From Burkholderiaceae bacterium (GTDB taxonomy: Bacteria > Pseudomonadota > Gammaproteobacteria > Burkholderiales > Burkholderiaceae_E), in contig JAMLIN010000003.1 in NCBI GenBank assembly GCA_023954135.1, forward strand, positions 1 to 64,000: 64,000 bases of DNA. The letters are read 5' to 3'. A program made the translations under genes and the position numbers. Positions 9,299 to 17,094 of the stretch are shown here, in pieces. Within the stretch, counting starts at the first letter, position 1, and the number at the start of each line of letters is the position of its first letter. The notes beneath the pieces were generated by a model. The model made no database searches, was not told where the DNA came from, and was given only the letters and a program-made list of their open reading frames with translations.

Positions 9299-9723
9299 CG
9301 ACGTCCGCCCAGAAGGCCGAACAACCGGAACGGCTCGAATTCCCAGAAGACCTCCTCATGCCCCGCGCAGCGCCAGGCACGATCGAGGGCGCCGGGAGGG
9401 TAGGCCTCCGGACAGCTGGCGGTCTCGTCGCGGGGAGCGATCGGCTCGACCGGTTCGGGCGGGAAGTCGATCTCCAGGGCAGCCGCGTCGCGGCCCCGAC
9501 CGATCACCAGAACCCGCAGGCGCTGACGGGCGAAGGTCGTCGCCGGAGAAACGCCGAAGACCGGTAGCGGACGGCCGTCGCGCTGCATCAGCCCGCGCAA
9601 CCGCGGCGGCCCGCCCGGGACCGGATGCACATCGGCCTCGTCGACGAACTCGCAAACGAGGCCCGCCGGCAACAGCAGCCCCGTCCCGCCGAGCAGCACG
9701 CCGAAGCGGCCCGGCTCAGGCAC
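9295..9723 (-). CDS. PilI-like CheW-domain coupling protein
   Basis: 142 aa. A single diverged CheW fold: RFGVLLGGTGLLLPAGLVCEFV at the N-terminus and LRGLMQRDGRPLPVFGV in the middle, the position where CheW carries its R-G-N-L/I-DL motif. Its location immediately before an MCP and a CheA-like kinase makes a PilI-type adaptor the best reading. It overlaps the MCP start by 4 bp. Without the neighbourhood the assignment would be uncertain because the sequence is diverged. Confidence 0.72.
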   Translation of the reverse strand: MPEPGRFGVLLGGTGLLLPAGLVCEFVDEADVHPVPGGPPRLRGLMQRDGRPLPVFGVSPATTFARQRLRVLVIGRGRDAAALEIDFPPEPVEPIAPRDETASCPEAYPPGALDRAWRCAGHEEVFWEFEPFRLFGLLGGRR

Positions 9724-9750
9724 GGCCCTGGCCGATATGGTGCCGGGCCC

Positions 9751-9784
9751 CGGGTGCGGCTGGCTCGTTCACGGATTCTCACCC
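9751..9784 (-). repeat. REP-like hairpin repeat, copy B
   Basis: Second copy of the repeat at 3291-3324 (about 29 of 34 positions identical; shared core CGTTCACGG). It lies in the 111-bp gap between the receiver-protein gene and the CheW-like gene. The two copies therefore flank the CheW-MCP-CheA-CBS block in the same orientation. Confidence 0.5.
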
Positions 9785-9834
9785 CTGGCTGTCTGCCGGC
9801 AGGCGGCTCCCGCTGCCTGTCCGGCACTTTCGGA

Positions 9835-11151
9835 TCATTCCGGCTCGGACGGCCGGCTCGACGCCGGAGCATACAACGAGATCGGGCGGAGCAATCCGGT
9901 GAGATCGTCGATGGCGAGCGTCTTGCGCAGGACCTTGATGACGGCCGCCTCGAGCCTGCGCAAGGTAACCGGCTTGACGAGATAGCTCGAGCATCCGGAG
10001 AGTGCGCCGCGCGCGAGATCGAAGGGCGAGGAGCGGCTCGTGAGGATGATCACCGGAATGCCCCGGTGCCGGCGACGAATCTCGCGGGTGAGCTGGTAAC
10101 CGTCGATCTCGGGCATCACCACGTCGACGAGCACCAGGTCGTAACGCACGTCCGCCATCCGCGCCAGCCCCGCCGCCGCGCTCGGCACCGCATCGCAGGC
10201 AACGCCCATGCGCTCGAAGGCGAGCACCAGCTGCCGGCGCACGGTGGGACTGTCGTCGACCACGAGGACCCGCACGCGCGGCGCATCCGCCCGCAGGCCG
10301 ACAGGCGGCAGGCCGGCCGTGCCCTCATGGGCCGGGTTGGTCCGGGCCGGCGCGGCAGCAACGCGGGTGCCAGCCTGTACGACGGGCGCCGCGGGCGCCG
10401 AAGCAGGCATCTCGGGCCGACGACGCGGCAACTCGGTCGGCGGCGAAGGAAAGCGGGTCGTTCCCCGGCGCAATTGCGGCGCACGGGTCGGCTGCGGCAT
10501 CGCACTGGCCTGCGCGCGAAGCTGCGCCCCCTGTGGCGCTGTCGGCGCCGAGCCCGGCGCGGTTGCGGACGGCCGCAACGTGGCTGCGGGGGCGACGCCC
10601 GCCGCGCGCTGCGGTGCCGACGCGGCAACCCGGGCGCCGACCAGGGTCGGGGATGCTGCCGACGCAGCCACCGACACGCCGCCCGGAGCCGACACCAGGA
10701 CGGTCGACCGGGCAGCGGGCACCTGCGCCTGCGCCCCCGGGGCAGGCATCGGCGCCGCGGGCCCAGGCGGCGAATCCGCCGCCTCGGAAGTCATCGGGCG
10801 GGTATCGGGGCCATCGAGCTCGAGCTCGACGACCCGGTTGAGTATCGGCAGCAATTGCAGGGTGAGCCGATCGATCGATATGGCGTGACGCGCCGAGCTC
10901 GGGGCGCCGCGCGGCACCGCCGCGACCACCGGCACCTCCCTGCCGAGGGTGCGCATCCGCGCGAGCGCGCGCAAACCTTCCGCCTCGACGGTGTTGACGA
11001 TCAGGATGTCGATCGATTCGAACGAATCGGCCGGAACGAACCGGAATGCGTAGCGGTTGTACTGGCTGTGCCGGAAGACGATCTCGATCAGCCGCGCATC
11101 GCGCGGATCCAGCCCCGCCGCGGCCACGCGGTACAGGGGTTTGTCCATCAT
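9835..11151 (-). CDS. PilG/PilH-like response regulator with N-terminal pseudo-receiver
   Basis: 438 aa. Residues 1-110 look like a decayed receiver domain: FESIDILIVNTVEAEGL sits where the phospho-acceptor Asp would be, and Asn replaces it. A low-complexity Ala/Pro linker of about 170 residues follows. A complete receiver begins near 292 with acidic pair D299-D300, phospho-acceptor D343 (LVLVDVVMPEIDG), the switch Thr in VIILTSR and Lys in SYLVKP. There is no output domain, as in CheY-type PilG/PilH. It heads the chemosensory operon. ATG at 11151 was chosen for its upstream AGGA at suitable spacing; the following ATG codon is an alternative. Confidence 0.82.
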   Translation of the reverse strand: MMDKPLYRVAAAGLDPRDARLIEIVFRHSQYNRYAFRFVPADSFESIDILIVNTVEAEGLRALARMRTLGREVPVVAAVPRGAPSSARHAISIDRLTLQLLPILNRVVELELDGPDTRPMTSEAADSPPGPAAPMPAPGAQAQVPAARSTVLVSAPGGVSVAASAASPTLVGARVAASAPQRAAGVAPAATLRPSATAPGSAPTAPQGAQLRAQASAMPQPTRAPQLRRGTTRFPSPPTELPRRRPEMPASAPAAPVVQAGTRVAAAPARTNPAHEGTAGLPPVGLRADAPRVRVLVVDDSPTVRRQLVLAFERMGVACDAVPSAAAGLARMADVRYDLVLVDVVMPEIDGYQLTREIRRRHRGIPVIILTSRSSPFDLARGALSGCSSYLVKPVTLRRLEAAVIKVLRKTLAIDDLTGLLRPISLYAPASSRPSEPE

Positions 11152-11334
11152 CGCGCCACGTCCTGACGCTGTCGACCGGCTGTCATCGGCCGATTGTGGC
11201 CCCGCCGGGCCCCTGATTGAAAGCCTGTTGCGGCCCCGCCGCGCGACGAGCGGCAGGCCCGCCGACCGCCGGCGGCCCTGGCCGGTCGACCGGTAGGCGA
11301 CCATGCTAGGATCGGCCGCAAGGAGCCAGCCGCC

Positions 11335-12630
11335 ATGAGCGAAGCAGACTACTTCGGGTTCGATACGATCGCCCTTCATGCCGGCGCCTTGCCGGATCCC
11401 GCCACCGGCGCGCGCGCCACGCCGATCCACCTGAGCACCGCCTTCGCCTTTCGCGACTCCGACCAGGCGGCGTCGCTCTTCAACATGGAGCGATCGGGCC
11501 ACGTCTACAGCCGGATCAGCAATCCGACCGTGGCGGTGCTGGAGGAACGGATCGCGGCGCTCGAACACGGCGTCGGCGCGATCGCGACCGCCAGCGGCCA
11601 GGCGGCCCTGCACCTGGCCATCGCCACCATCGCCGGCGCCGGCTCGCACATCGTCGCATCCCGGGCGCTCTACGGCGGCTCGCACAACCTGCTGCAGTAC
11701 ACCCTGTCGCGTTTCGGGATCCGGACGACCTTCGTCGATCCGCGCGACATCGATGCCTGGCGAGCCGCGATCCGACCCGAGACCAAAATGCTCTTCGGCG
11801 AAACGGTCGGCAACCCGGGCCTGGACGTGCTCGACATCCCCGCCGTCTCGGCGATCGCGCACGAGGCGGGCCTGCCCCTGCTCGTCGATTCGACCTTCAC
11901 GACGCCCTGGCTGATCCGCCCCTTCGAGCACGGCGCCGACCTCGTCTATCACTCCGCCACCAAGTTCCTCTGCGGCCACGGCACAGTGGTCGGCGGCCTG
12001 CTGGTCGATTCCGGCGCCTTCGACTGGGATGCATCGGGCAGGTTCCCCGAGCTCACCGAGCCCTATGAGGGGTTCCATGGCATGGTCTTCTCCGAGGAGT
12101 CGACCGTGGCCCCCTTCCTGCTCCGGGCGCGCCGCGAGGGGCTGCGCGACTTCGGCGCGACGATGAGCCCGATGAACGCCTTCCAGATCCTGCAGGGGAT
12201 CGAGACGCTGCCCCTGCGGATGGCGCGTCACATCGAGAACACCCGGCGCATCCTGGATTTCCTCGCCGGACACGCTCAAGTGGCGTCGGTGTCCCACCCC
12301 GACCTGCCCTCGCATCCCGATCACGAACTCGCGGCAAAGCTGATGCCGCGCGGCTGCAGCGCGGTCTTCAGCTTCGAGCTCGCCGGCAATCGCGATGCCG
12401 GCCGGCGCTTCGTCGAGAACCTCGGCCTGTTCTCGCATCTGGCCAACGTCGGCGACGCGCGCTCGCTCGTGATCCATCCGGCCTCGACCACGCATTTCCG
12501 CATGGACGCCGCCGCGCTCGAGGCCGCCGGCATCCGCGAAGGCACCCTGCGACTGTCGATCGGGCTCGAGGATCCCGACGACCTGATCGCCGACCTCAAG
12601 GGCGCGTTCCGCGCCGCCGCGAAAGGCTGA
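11335..12630 (+). CDS. metY: O-acetylhomoserine sulfhydrylase (Cys/Met metabolism PLP enzyme)
   Basis: 431 aa. A PLP-dependent enzyme making homocysteine from O-acetylhomoserine and sulfide, a direct route into methionine. Family blocks are intact: YSRISNPTVAVLEERIAALEHG, PLLVDSTFTTPWLIRPFEHGADLVYHSATKFLCGHGT (PLP lysine in SATK), and a C-terminal HPASTTHF. The length and GHGT after the lysine fit the MetY branch rather than MetB or MetZ, though O-succinylhomoserine use cannot be excluded. The AAGGAG ribosome site is well placed. A hydrolase gene follows after 6 bp, so they are probably cotranscribed. Confidence 0.88.
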   Translation: MSEADYFGFDTIALHAGALPDPATGARATPIHLSTAFAFRDSDQAASLFNMERSGHVYSRISNPTVAVLEERIAALEHGVGAIATASGQAALHLAIATIAGAGSHIVASRALYGGSHNLLQYTLSRFGIRTTFVDPRDIDAWRAAIRPETKMLFGETVGNPGLDVLDIPAVSAIAHEAGLPLLVDSTFTTPWLIRPFEHGADLVYHSATKFLCGHGTVVGGLLVDSGAFDWDASGRFPELTEPYEGFHGMVFSEESTVAPFLLRARREGLRDFGATMSPMNAFQILQGIETLPLRMARHIENTRRILDFLAGHAQVASVSHPDLPSHPDHELAAKLMPRGCSAVFSFELAGNRDAGRRFVENLGLFSHLANVGDARSLVIHPASTTHFRMDAAALEAAGIREGTLRLSIGLEDPDDLIADLKGAFRAAAKG

Positions 12631-12636
12631 GAACCC

Positions 12637-13446
12637 ATGTGGATCGACACCCCGGGGCGCAAGCTCTACGCATACACCGGCGGGCGAGCCTTCGACGCCG
12701 GGCAGCCGAGCGTCGTGTTCGTCCACGGCGCGCAGCACGACCACAGCGTCTGGATCCTGCAGTCCCGCTTCCTCGCCCACCATGGCAGGTCGGTGCTCGC
12801 GCTCGACCTGCCCGGGCACGGTCGCAGCGAGGGCCCGCTGGATACCAGCGTCGAGGCGATGGCCGACAGCGTCATCGCGGCGATGACGGCGGCCGGCGTC
12901 GAACGCGCCGCGATCGTCGGGCACAGCATGGGATCGCTGATCGCCCTGGAATGCGCCGCCCGCGCGCCCGACCGGGTCGAACGGATCGCCCTGCTCGGCG
13001 CCGCCTGGCCGATGAAGGTTTCCGACGTGCTGCTCGAGGCTGCGGCCAACGACGAGCCGAAGGCCATGGACATGATCAACCGCTGGTCGCACAGCGGGAT
13101 CAATTTCCGCCCCGGCTCGCCCGCGCCGGGCTTTTCGGTCTACTGGCAGAACCGCCGGCTGATGGCACGGCAGGCGCCCGGCACCCTCCTGTCCGACTTC
13201 CGAGCCTGCGATCGCTACGAGGGCGGACTGGCCGCGGCAGCTGCCGTCCAATGCCCGGTCCTGTTCGTGATCGGCGGGCGCGACATGATGACGCCACCCA
13301 AGGCGGCCGACGCGCTGGCCGCCGCGATCGGGAAGGCTCCGGCCGGCATCGAACCCCGCCGCGCGCTCATCCCGGGCTGCGGTCACGCCCTGATGAGCGA
13401 GCGCCCCGACGAAGTGCTGGCCGCCCTGCGCGACTTCCTCCTCTAG
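12637..13446 (+). CDS. Alpha/beta hydrolase fold protein
   Basis: 269 aa. Oxyanion-hole region VVFVHGAQHDHSVW, nucleophile elbow GHSMGS (Ser near residue 97), a late Asp in VIGGRDMMTPP and the catalytic His in PGCGHALMSERP. This is a complete catalytic triad for an esterase, lactonase or related enzyme. Six base pairs separate it from metY. The pairing suggests a role near methionine biosynthesis, but the substrate cannot be read from sequence. The 3' end overlaps the convergent yihY gene by 4 bp. Confidence 0.85.
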   Translation: MWIDTPGRKLYAYTGGRAFDAGQPSVVFVHGAQHDHSVWILQSRFLAHHGRSVLALDLPGHGRSEGPLDTSVEAMADSVIAAMTAAGVERAAIVGHSMGSLIALECAARAPDRVERIALLGAAWPMKVSDVLLEAAANDEPKAMDMINRWSHSGINFRPGSPAPGFSVYWQNRRLMARQAPGTLLSDFRACDRYEGGLAAAAAVQCPVLFVIGGRDMMTPPKAADALAAAIGKAPAGIEPRRALIPGCGHALMSERPDEVLAALRDFLL

Positions 13447-14723
13447 ACCGGAACCTCCCCGGCCCCGGCTCGGTCGGCGCGTGCAGGCTGCCCGGCGGCC
13501 CGCGCTTCGATCGACACCCAGCGATCGAGCGGCATCTCGAGTCCCGGCATCGGCACGCCTTCGAGCGGCCCACCCCAGACCCCGGCGAAGAGGCTCGCCA
13601 GCGTCATCTCGCCCGCCGGTTTCGAGAGCGACCAGTATTCCGCCCAGACCGGATCCTCGTCCGGATCCGGCTCTCGCTCGACCGCCACCATCCGGTCGAC
13701 GTAGCCTCGGGATGCCGCCAGCCGCACCGCCCGCTCGGCCCGCGAAGAGTCATCGTCGAACACGGTCCGCCAGGAACGGGCCGCGAGGCCCTGACCATGT
13801 CCCTGCGGAGCGCGTTCGGCCAGCAGCCGGACGATCGCGAGCGCGTCCGCGAAGCCGTCGGCCGGGCTCGGGACCGGGCTGGGCGCGATGTCATGGGTCC
13901 AGTAGCGCAGGTTGGAGGCCAGCAAGGCGCCCAGCAGCACGAGCAGCCAGGCTATGAACAGCCACAGCAGCAGCACCGGCAGCACGCTGAATGCGCCGTA
14001 GATGACGGTGTAGGTCGAGAAGTTGCCCAGGTAGCTGCCGAGCGCCTCGCGCAGAACCTGGACGAGCAGCGTGGTGACGATCGCGCCGATCGCTGCCTCG
14101 CGCCAGCGCACCGCCGTATTGGGCACCAGCCGGTAGAGCAGCATCAGGCCCGTGCCGGTCGCCAGCCATGTCAGCGAGGCGAACCAGAACCGGCGGGCGG
14201 TCTCGAAGTCCCCGCCGCGCAGCCACTGCCCGACGAACATGCCGTTGGCGGTGATGCTCGCGCCGAGCACGAGCGGAGCGACCGTGAGCAGGGCCCAGTA
14301 GAGGATCAGCCGCTGCGCGAGCGGCCGGGGCCGGGCGGCGCCCCAGATGCGGTTGAGCGTCCGGTCGATCGTCAGCAGGCAGCCGATCGCGGTCGCGAAG
14401 AACAGCACGGCTCCGGCCATCGACAGGCGGCTCGCCTGCGCCGCAAAGCCGTTCACGTATTCCAGGACCGTGTCGCTGATCGCCGGCGGAAACAGGTGGC
14501 GGGCGAGAAAGCCCTGCAGCGCATCGCGCAGCGCATCGAACACCGGCAGCGCGGCGAGCACCGAAACCACGATCGAGAAGATCGGCACGATCGCGAGCAG
14601 GGAGAGAAAGGCGAGGCTCGCGGCCGTGATCTGCAGGTGCAGCTCCCGAGCCTGCTGCGCGATCCGCAGCAGCAGTGTCCCGAGCCGCTGGACGAAGAGG
14701 TGGACTGGGCTTGGCTCGGCCAT
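13443..14723 (-). CDS. YihY/BrkB family inner-membrane protein
   Basis: 426 aa. About six transmembrane helices in the first 290 residues, with family hallmarks SLAFLSLLAIVPIFSIVVSVL near residue 35, a GAVLFFATAIG helix, NRIWG, and LLWLFIAWLLVLLGALL. The last 130 residues are hydrophilic and probably cytoplasmic. The family was once called ribonuclease BN in error; its real function is unsettled. The ATG at 14723 is 8 bp from the divergent DUF2069 start, so its promoter must lie inside neighbouring coding sequence. The 5' end is also overlapped on the same strand by the open dusA frame. Confidence 0.88.
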   Translation of the reverse strand: MAEPSPVHLFVQRLGTLLLRIAQQARELHLQITAASLAFLSLLAIVPIFSIVVSVLAALPVFDALRDALQGFLARHLFPPAISDTVLEYVNGFAAQASRLSMAGAVLFFATAIGCLLTIDRTLNRIWGAARPRPLAQRLILYWALLTVAPLVLGASITANGMFVGQWLRGGDFETARRFWFASLTWLATGTGLMLLYRLVPNTAVRWREAAIGAIVTTLLVQVLREALGSYLGNFSTYTVIYGAFSVLPVLLLWLFIAWLLVLLGALLASNLRYWTHDIAPSPVPSPADGFADALAIVRLLAERAPQGHGQGLAARSWRTVFDDDSSRAERAVRLAASRGYVDRMVAVEREPDPDEDPVWAEYWSLSKPAGEMTLASLFAGVWGGPLEGVPMPGLEMPLDRWVSIEARAAGQPARADRAGAGEVPV

Positions 14724-16132
14724 GGTGCCATATGATACTTTGCGGCTCCGAACCCGATCCGGAACCTTCCGTCTTGCTGCTCTCGCCCCGTATCCTCGCC
14801 ACCGCAGGCTGCGCCCTCATGGTCGTGCTGGGCGTGGCATGGGAAGCCTGGCTCGCGCCGATCCGGCCCGGCGCCTGGATGCTCGCCCTCAAGATGCTGC
14901 CGCTTGCGATCGCGCTGCCGGCGCTCGCCCGGGGCAACCGCCGCACCTACCAGTGGTGGTCGATGGGCATCCTGCTGTACTTCACCGAAGCCGTCGTCCG
15001 GGCGACCAGCGAGACCGGCCCGTCGGTCCCCATCGCCTGGGCCCAGACCGGGCTCGCGGTGTTCAGCTACTGCGCGATCCTGGCCCACGCCCGGCAGACT
15101 CGCCCGCCCCGCAACGGCGCTGGCGACTAGGGCCTGTTCATCGATCCGGCCGACATCGGGCGCGCCCATCGCATCGAGCGCCCGCAGGATCAGGTCGGGA
15201 TCGTCATCGCGCAGCAGTGCCGCATCGCTGAGCATGCGGCGCCAGCGCCGGGCGCCCGGCAATCCGTTGAACAGGCCCAGCATGTGGCGGGTGACGGCAC
15301 GCAGCGCCACCCCTTCGCGCAGCCTCAGGCGCGCGTAGTCACGCATGGCCGCCGCCACCTCGGCTCGAACCGGCACGGGCGCTCCCGAGCCGAAGCAGCC
15401 GGCATCGACGCTGGCGAGAATCCACGGATTCTCGTAGGCGGCCCGCCCCAGCATCACGCCGTCGAGCCCGCCGGCGGCAACGCTCGCCGACTCGAGATCC
15501 CGCAAACCGCCGTTGAGCACCAGGCGAAGCGTCGGGAAATCCGCCTTCAGCCGGTGCACGACCTCGTATCGCAGGGGCGGGATCGTCCTGTTGTCCTTCG
15601 GGCTGAGGCCTTCCAGCCAGGCATTGCGCGCATGGACGATGAAGACCTCGCACCCCGCCTGCGCAACCGTGCCGACGAAATCACGCACGAACCCGTAGCT
15701 CTCGATGCGCCCGATCCCAATCCGGTGCTTGACCGTCACCGGCAGGTCGACGGCATCACGCATGGCGGCGACACAGTCCGCAACCCTGGCGGGCTCGGTC
15801 ATCAGGCAGGCGCCGAAAGCGCCCTGCTGCACCCGCTCGCTCGGGCAGCCGCAGTTCAGGTTGATCTCGTCGTAACCGAAGCCGGCGGCGATGCGCGCGG
15901 CCGCGGCGAGCTCGGCGGGTTCGCTGCCGCCGAGCTGCAGCGCCACGGGATGCTCGGCCGCGTCGAAGCCGAGCACCCGCTCCCGGTCGCCGAGCAGCAC
16001 GGCCTTGGTCGAGAGCATCTCGGTATAAAGGCGCGCATGCCGGCTGAGCAGCCGGTGGAAGTACCGGCAATGCCGGTCGGTCAGGTCGACCATCGGGGCG
16101 ACGCAGAACCCATGAGCCGGAATCGAGGACAT
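14453..16132 (-). CDS. dusA: tRNA-dihydrouridine synthase, DusA type, with runaway 3' frame
   Basis: Residues 1 to about 324 (16132 down to about 15160) are a complete FMN-dependent tRNA-dihydrouridine synthase: VAPMVDLTDRHCRYFHR, EINLNCGCPSERVQQGAFG (catalytic Cys96), KHRIGIGR, VHARNAWLEGLSPK, LNGG, GVMLGRAAYENPW. A DusA of about 330 aa should stop near 15140, but the frame stays open to 14453. It crosses the antisense DUF2069 gene and overlaps the yihY start by 271 bp in another frame. A TAG in a different minus frame lies at 15129-15127, where a stop would be expected. The last 235 codons are unlikely to be genuine; a late frameshift, mutation or sequence error is possible. U20/U20a specificity follows from the family. 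Confidence 0.78.
   Translation of the reverse strand: MSSIPAHGFCVAPMVDLTDRHCRYFHRLLSRHARLYTEMLSTKAVLLGDRERVLGFDAAEHPVALQLGGSEPAELAAAARIAAGFGYDEINLNCGCPSERVQQGAFGACLMTEPARVADCVAAMRDAVDLPVTVKHRIGIGRIESYGFVRDFVGTVAQAGCEVFIVHARNAWLEGLSPKDNRTIPPLRYEVVHRLKADFPTLRLVLNGGLRDLESASVAAGGLDGVMLGRAAYENPWILASVDAGCFGSGAPVPVRAEVAAAMRDYARLRLREGVALRAVTRHMLGLFNGLPGARRWRRMLSDAALLRDDDPDLILRALDAMGAPDVGRIDEQALVASAVAGRASLPGVGQDRAVAEHREPGLGPGDGDRRAGLAGRPDDGFGEVQQDAHRPPLVGAAVAPGERRQRDRKRQHLEGEHPGAGPDRREPGFPCHAQHDHEGAACGGEDTGREQQDGRFRIGFGAAKYHMAPWPSQAQSTSSSSGSGHCCCGSRSRLGSCTCRSRPRASPFSPCSRSCRSSRSWFRCSPRCRCSMRCAMRCRAFSPATCFRRRSATRSWNT
14732..15130 (+). CDS. DUF2069 membrane protein
   Basis: 132 aa from the ATG at 14732. 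A small inner-membrane protein with about four helices. WEAWLAPIRPGAWMLALKMLPLAIALP and TYQWWSMGILLYFTEAVVRA are the characteristic DUF2069 blocks; function is unknown. An in-frame TTG at 14774 is a possible later start and would leave a more normal gap to the divergent yihY. The whole gene lies antisense to the long 3' extension of the dusA frame. Conservation of this protein family argues that DUF2069, not the antisense extension, is the real coding sequence here. Confidence 0.75.
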   Translation: MILCGSEPDPEPSVLLLSPRILATAGCALMVVLGVAWEAWLAPIRPGAWMLALKMLPLAIALPALARGNRRTYQWWSMGILLYFTEAVVRATSETGPSVPIAWAQTGLAVFSYCAILAHARQTRPPRNGAGD

Positions 16133-16146
16133 CGGCGAATTCTATT

Positions 16147-17094
16147 TCAGGCGAGTGGCACGACGTCGACCGCGACATCGTTGGCATGCTCGCCGGCGGC
16201 GATGATCACGCCGTCGATCGGCGCGACGTCGGCATAGGCGCGCCCCATGCCGATCCGGATATGGTCGCTCGAGGCGAAAACCGCATTGGTCGGATCCAGG
16301 CCCACCCAGCCGATGTCCGGCCCGCCCCAGACGGCGACCCAGGCATGCATCGCATCCGCTCCCTCGAGCCGCGCGCTGCCGGGCGGCGGCACGGTGCGCA
16401 GCAGGCCGCTCACGTAGGCGATCGGCAGGCCGATCGCACGCATGCCGGCGATCATCAGGTGGGCGAAATCCTGGCAGACCCCTGCCCTGCCGCGCATGAA
16501 CTCGAGCGCCGTGGTGCTCACGGTGGTAGAGCCTGGCGCATACCGGAAGTCCGCGTGGATTCGCCGTCCGAGATCGGCGGCGGCATCGAGGATCGGCCGG
16601 CCGGGCGCGAAGCTCGGCATCACGTAGTCCACGAGATCGGCATCGGCGATCGTCATGCGGCACGGGAACACGAAGTGCGCCGGCGCGCGCGCGGAAAGGC
16701 CCGTCATCGCCGGCACGGCATCGCGGATCGACTCCCAGGCGGGGCTATCGGCGCAAGGCTCGATGGCGTGGACCCGGATCCGGGCACCGAGCCGGACTTC
16801 GAGCCGGTCATGCGGGCTGTCGAGCGCGAGCATCACCGTCCGGTTGCCGAATTGGTCGATCTCCGGCCATCGCTCCGACGGGGCCGGTTCCACCACCATG
16901 CTCGCTTCCAGCACCTCCTGCCGGGCATCGTTCTCGGGATCGATGCGCAGCACATGCTTGGCGAAGGGCACGCGCGAGCCGTAGCGATAGTTGATCGCGA
17001 CGCGAACGTCGTACAGGGTGGAAGCGTCAATCCGGGAGCCTTCGCCCTCACGGGCTCCGGCATGAGCACCTTCGGGCGGCCGGGCGGTGCTCAT
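16147..17094 (-). CDS. Transglutaminase-like cysteine protease-fold protein
   Basis: 315 aa. The N-terminal transglutaminase beta domain starts at LYDVRVAINYRYGSRV. The core carries the triad: Cys in RAGVCQDFAHLM, His in DAMHAWVAVW, Asp in WVGLDPTNAV. Proteins of this type cluster with circularly permuted ATP-grasp and alpha-E proteins and are predicted to cleave or modify a peptide made by the ATP-grasp partner; no substrate is proven. The start shares ATGA with the stop of the ATP-grasp/alpha-E gene. The first 20 residues (RPPEG region) derive from a GC-rich repeat also present at 60849-60865. Confidence 0.88.
   Translation of the reverse strand: MSTARPPEGAHAGAREGEGSRIDASTLYDVRVAINYRYGSRVPFAKHVLRIDPENDARQEVLEASMVVEPAPSERWPEIDQFGNRTVMLALDSPHDRLEVRLGARIRVHAIEPCADSPAWESIRDAVPAMTGLSARAPAHFVFPCRMTIADADLVDYVMPSFAPGRPILDAAADLGRRIHADFRYAPGSTTVSTTALEFMRGRAGVCQDFAHLMIAGMRAIGLPIAYVSGLLRTVPPPGSARLEGADAMHAWVAVWGGPDIGWVGLDPTNAVFASSDHIRIGMGRAYADVAPIDGVIIAAGEHANDVAVDVVPLA

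Noticed and set aside
11282-11293. Perfect 12-bp palindrome CCGGTCGACCGG ahead of metY as an operator
   Set aside because: Short GC palindromes are frequent at this composition and nothing else supports regulation; left as unassigned.
11152-13386. Upstream extension of the receiver-protein frame beyond its ATG, antisense to metY and the hydrolase
   Set aside because: The extension lies opposite two well-conserved genes, and family-like sequence begins only at the ATG at 11151, which has a ribosome site.
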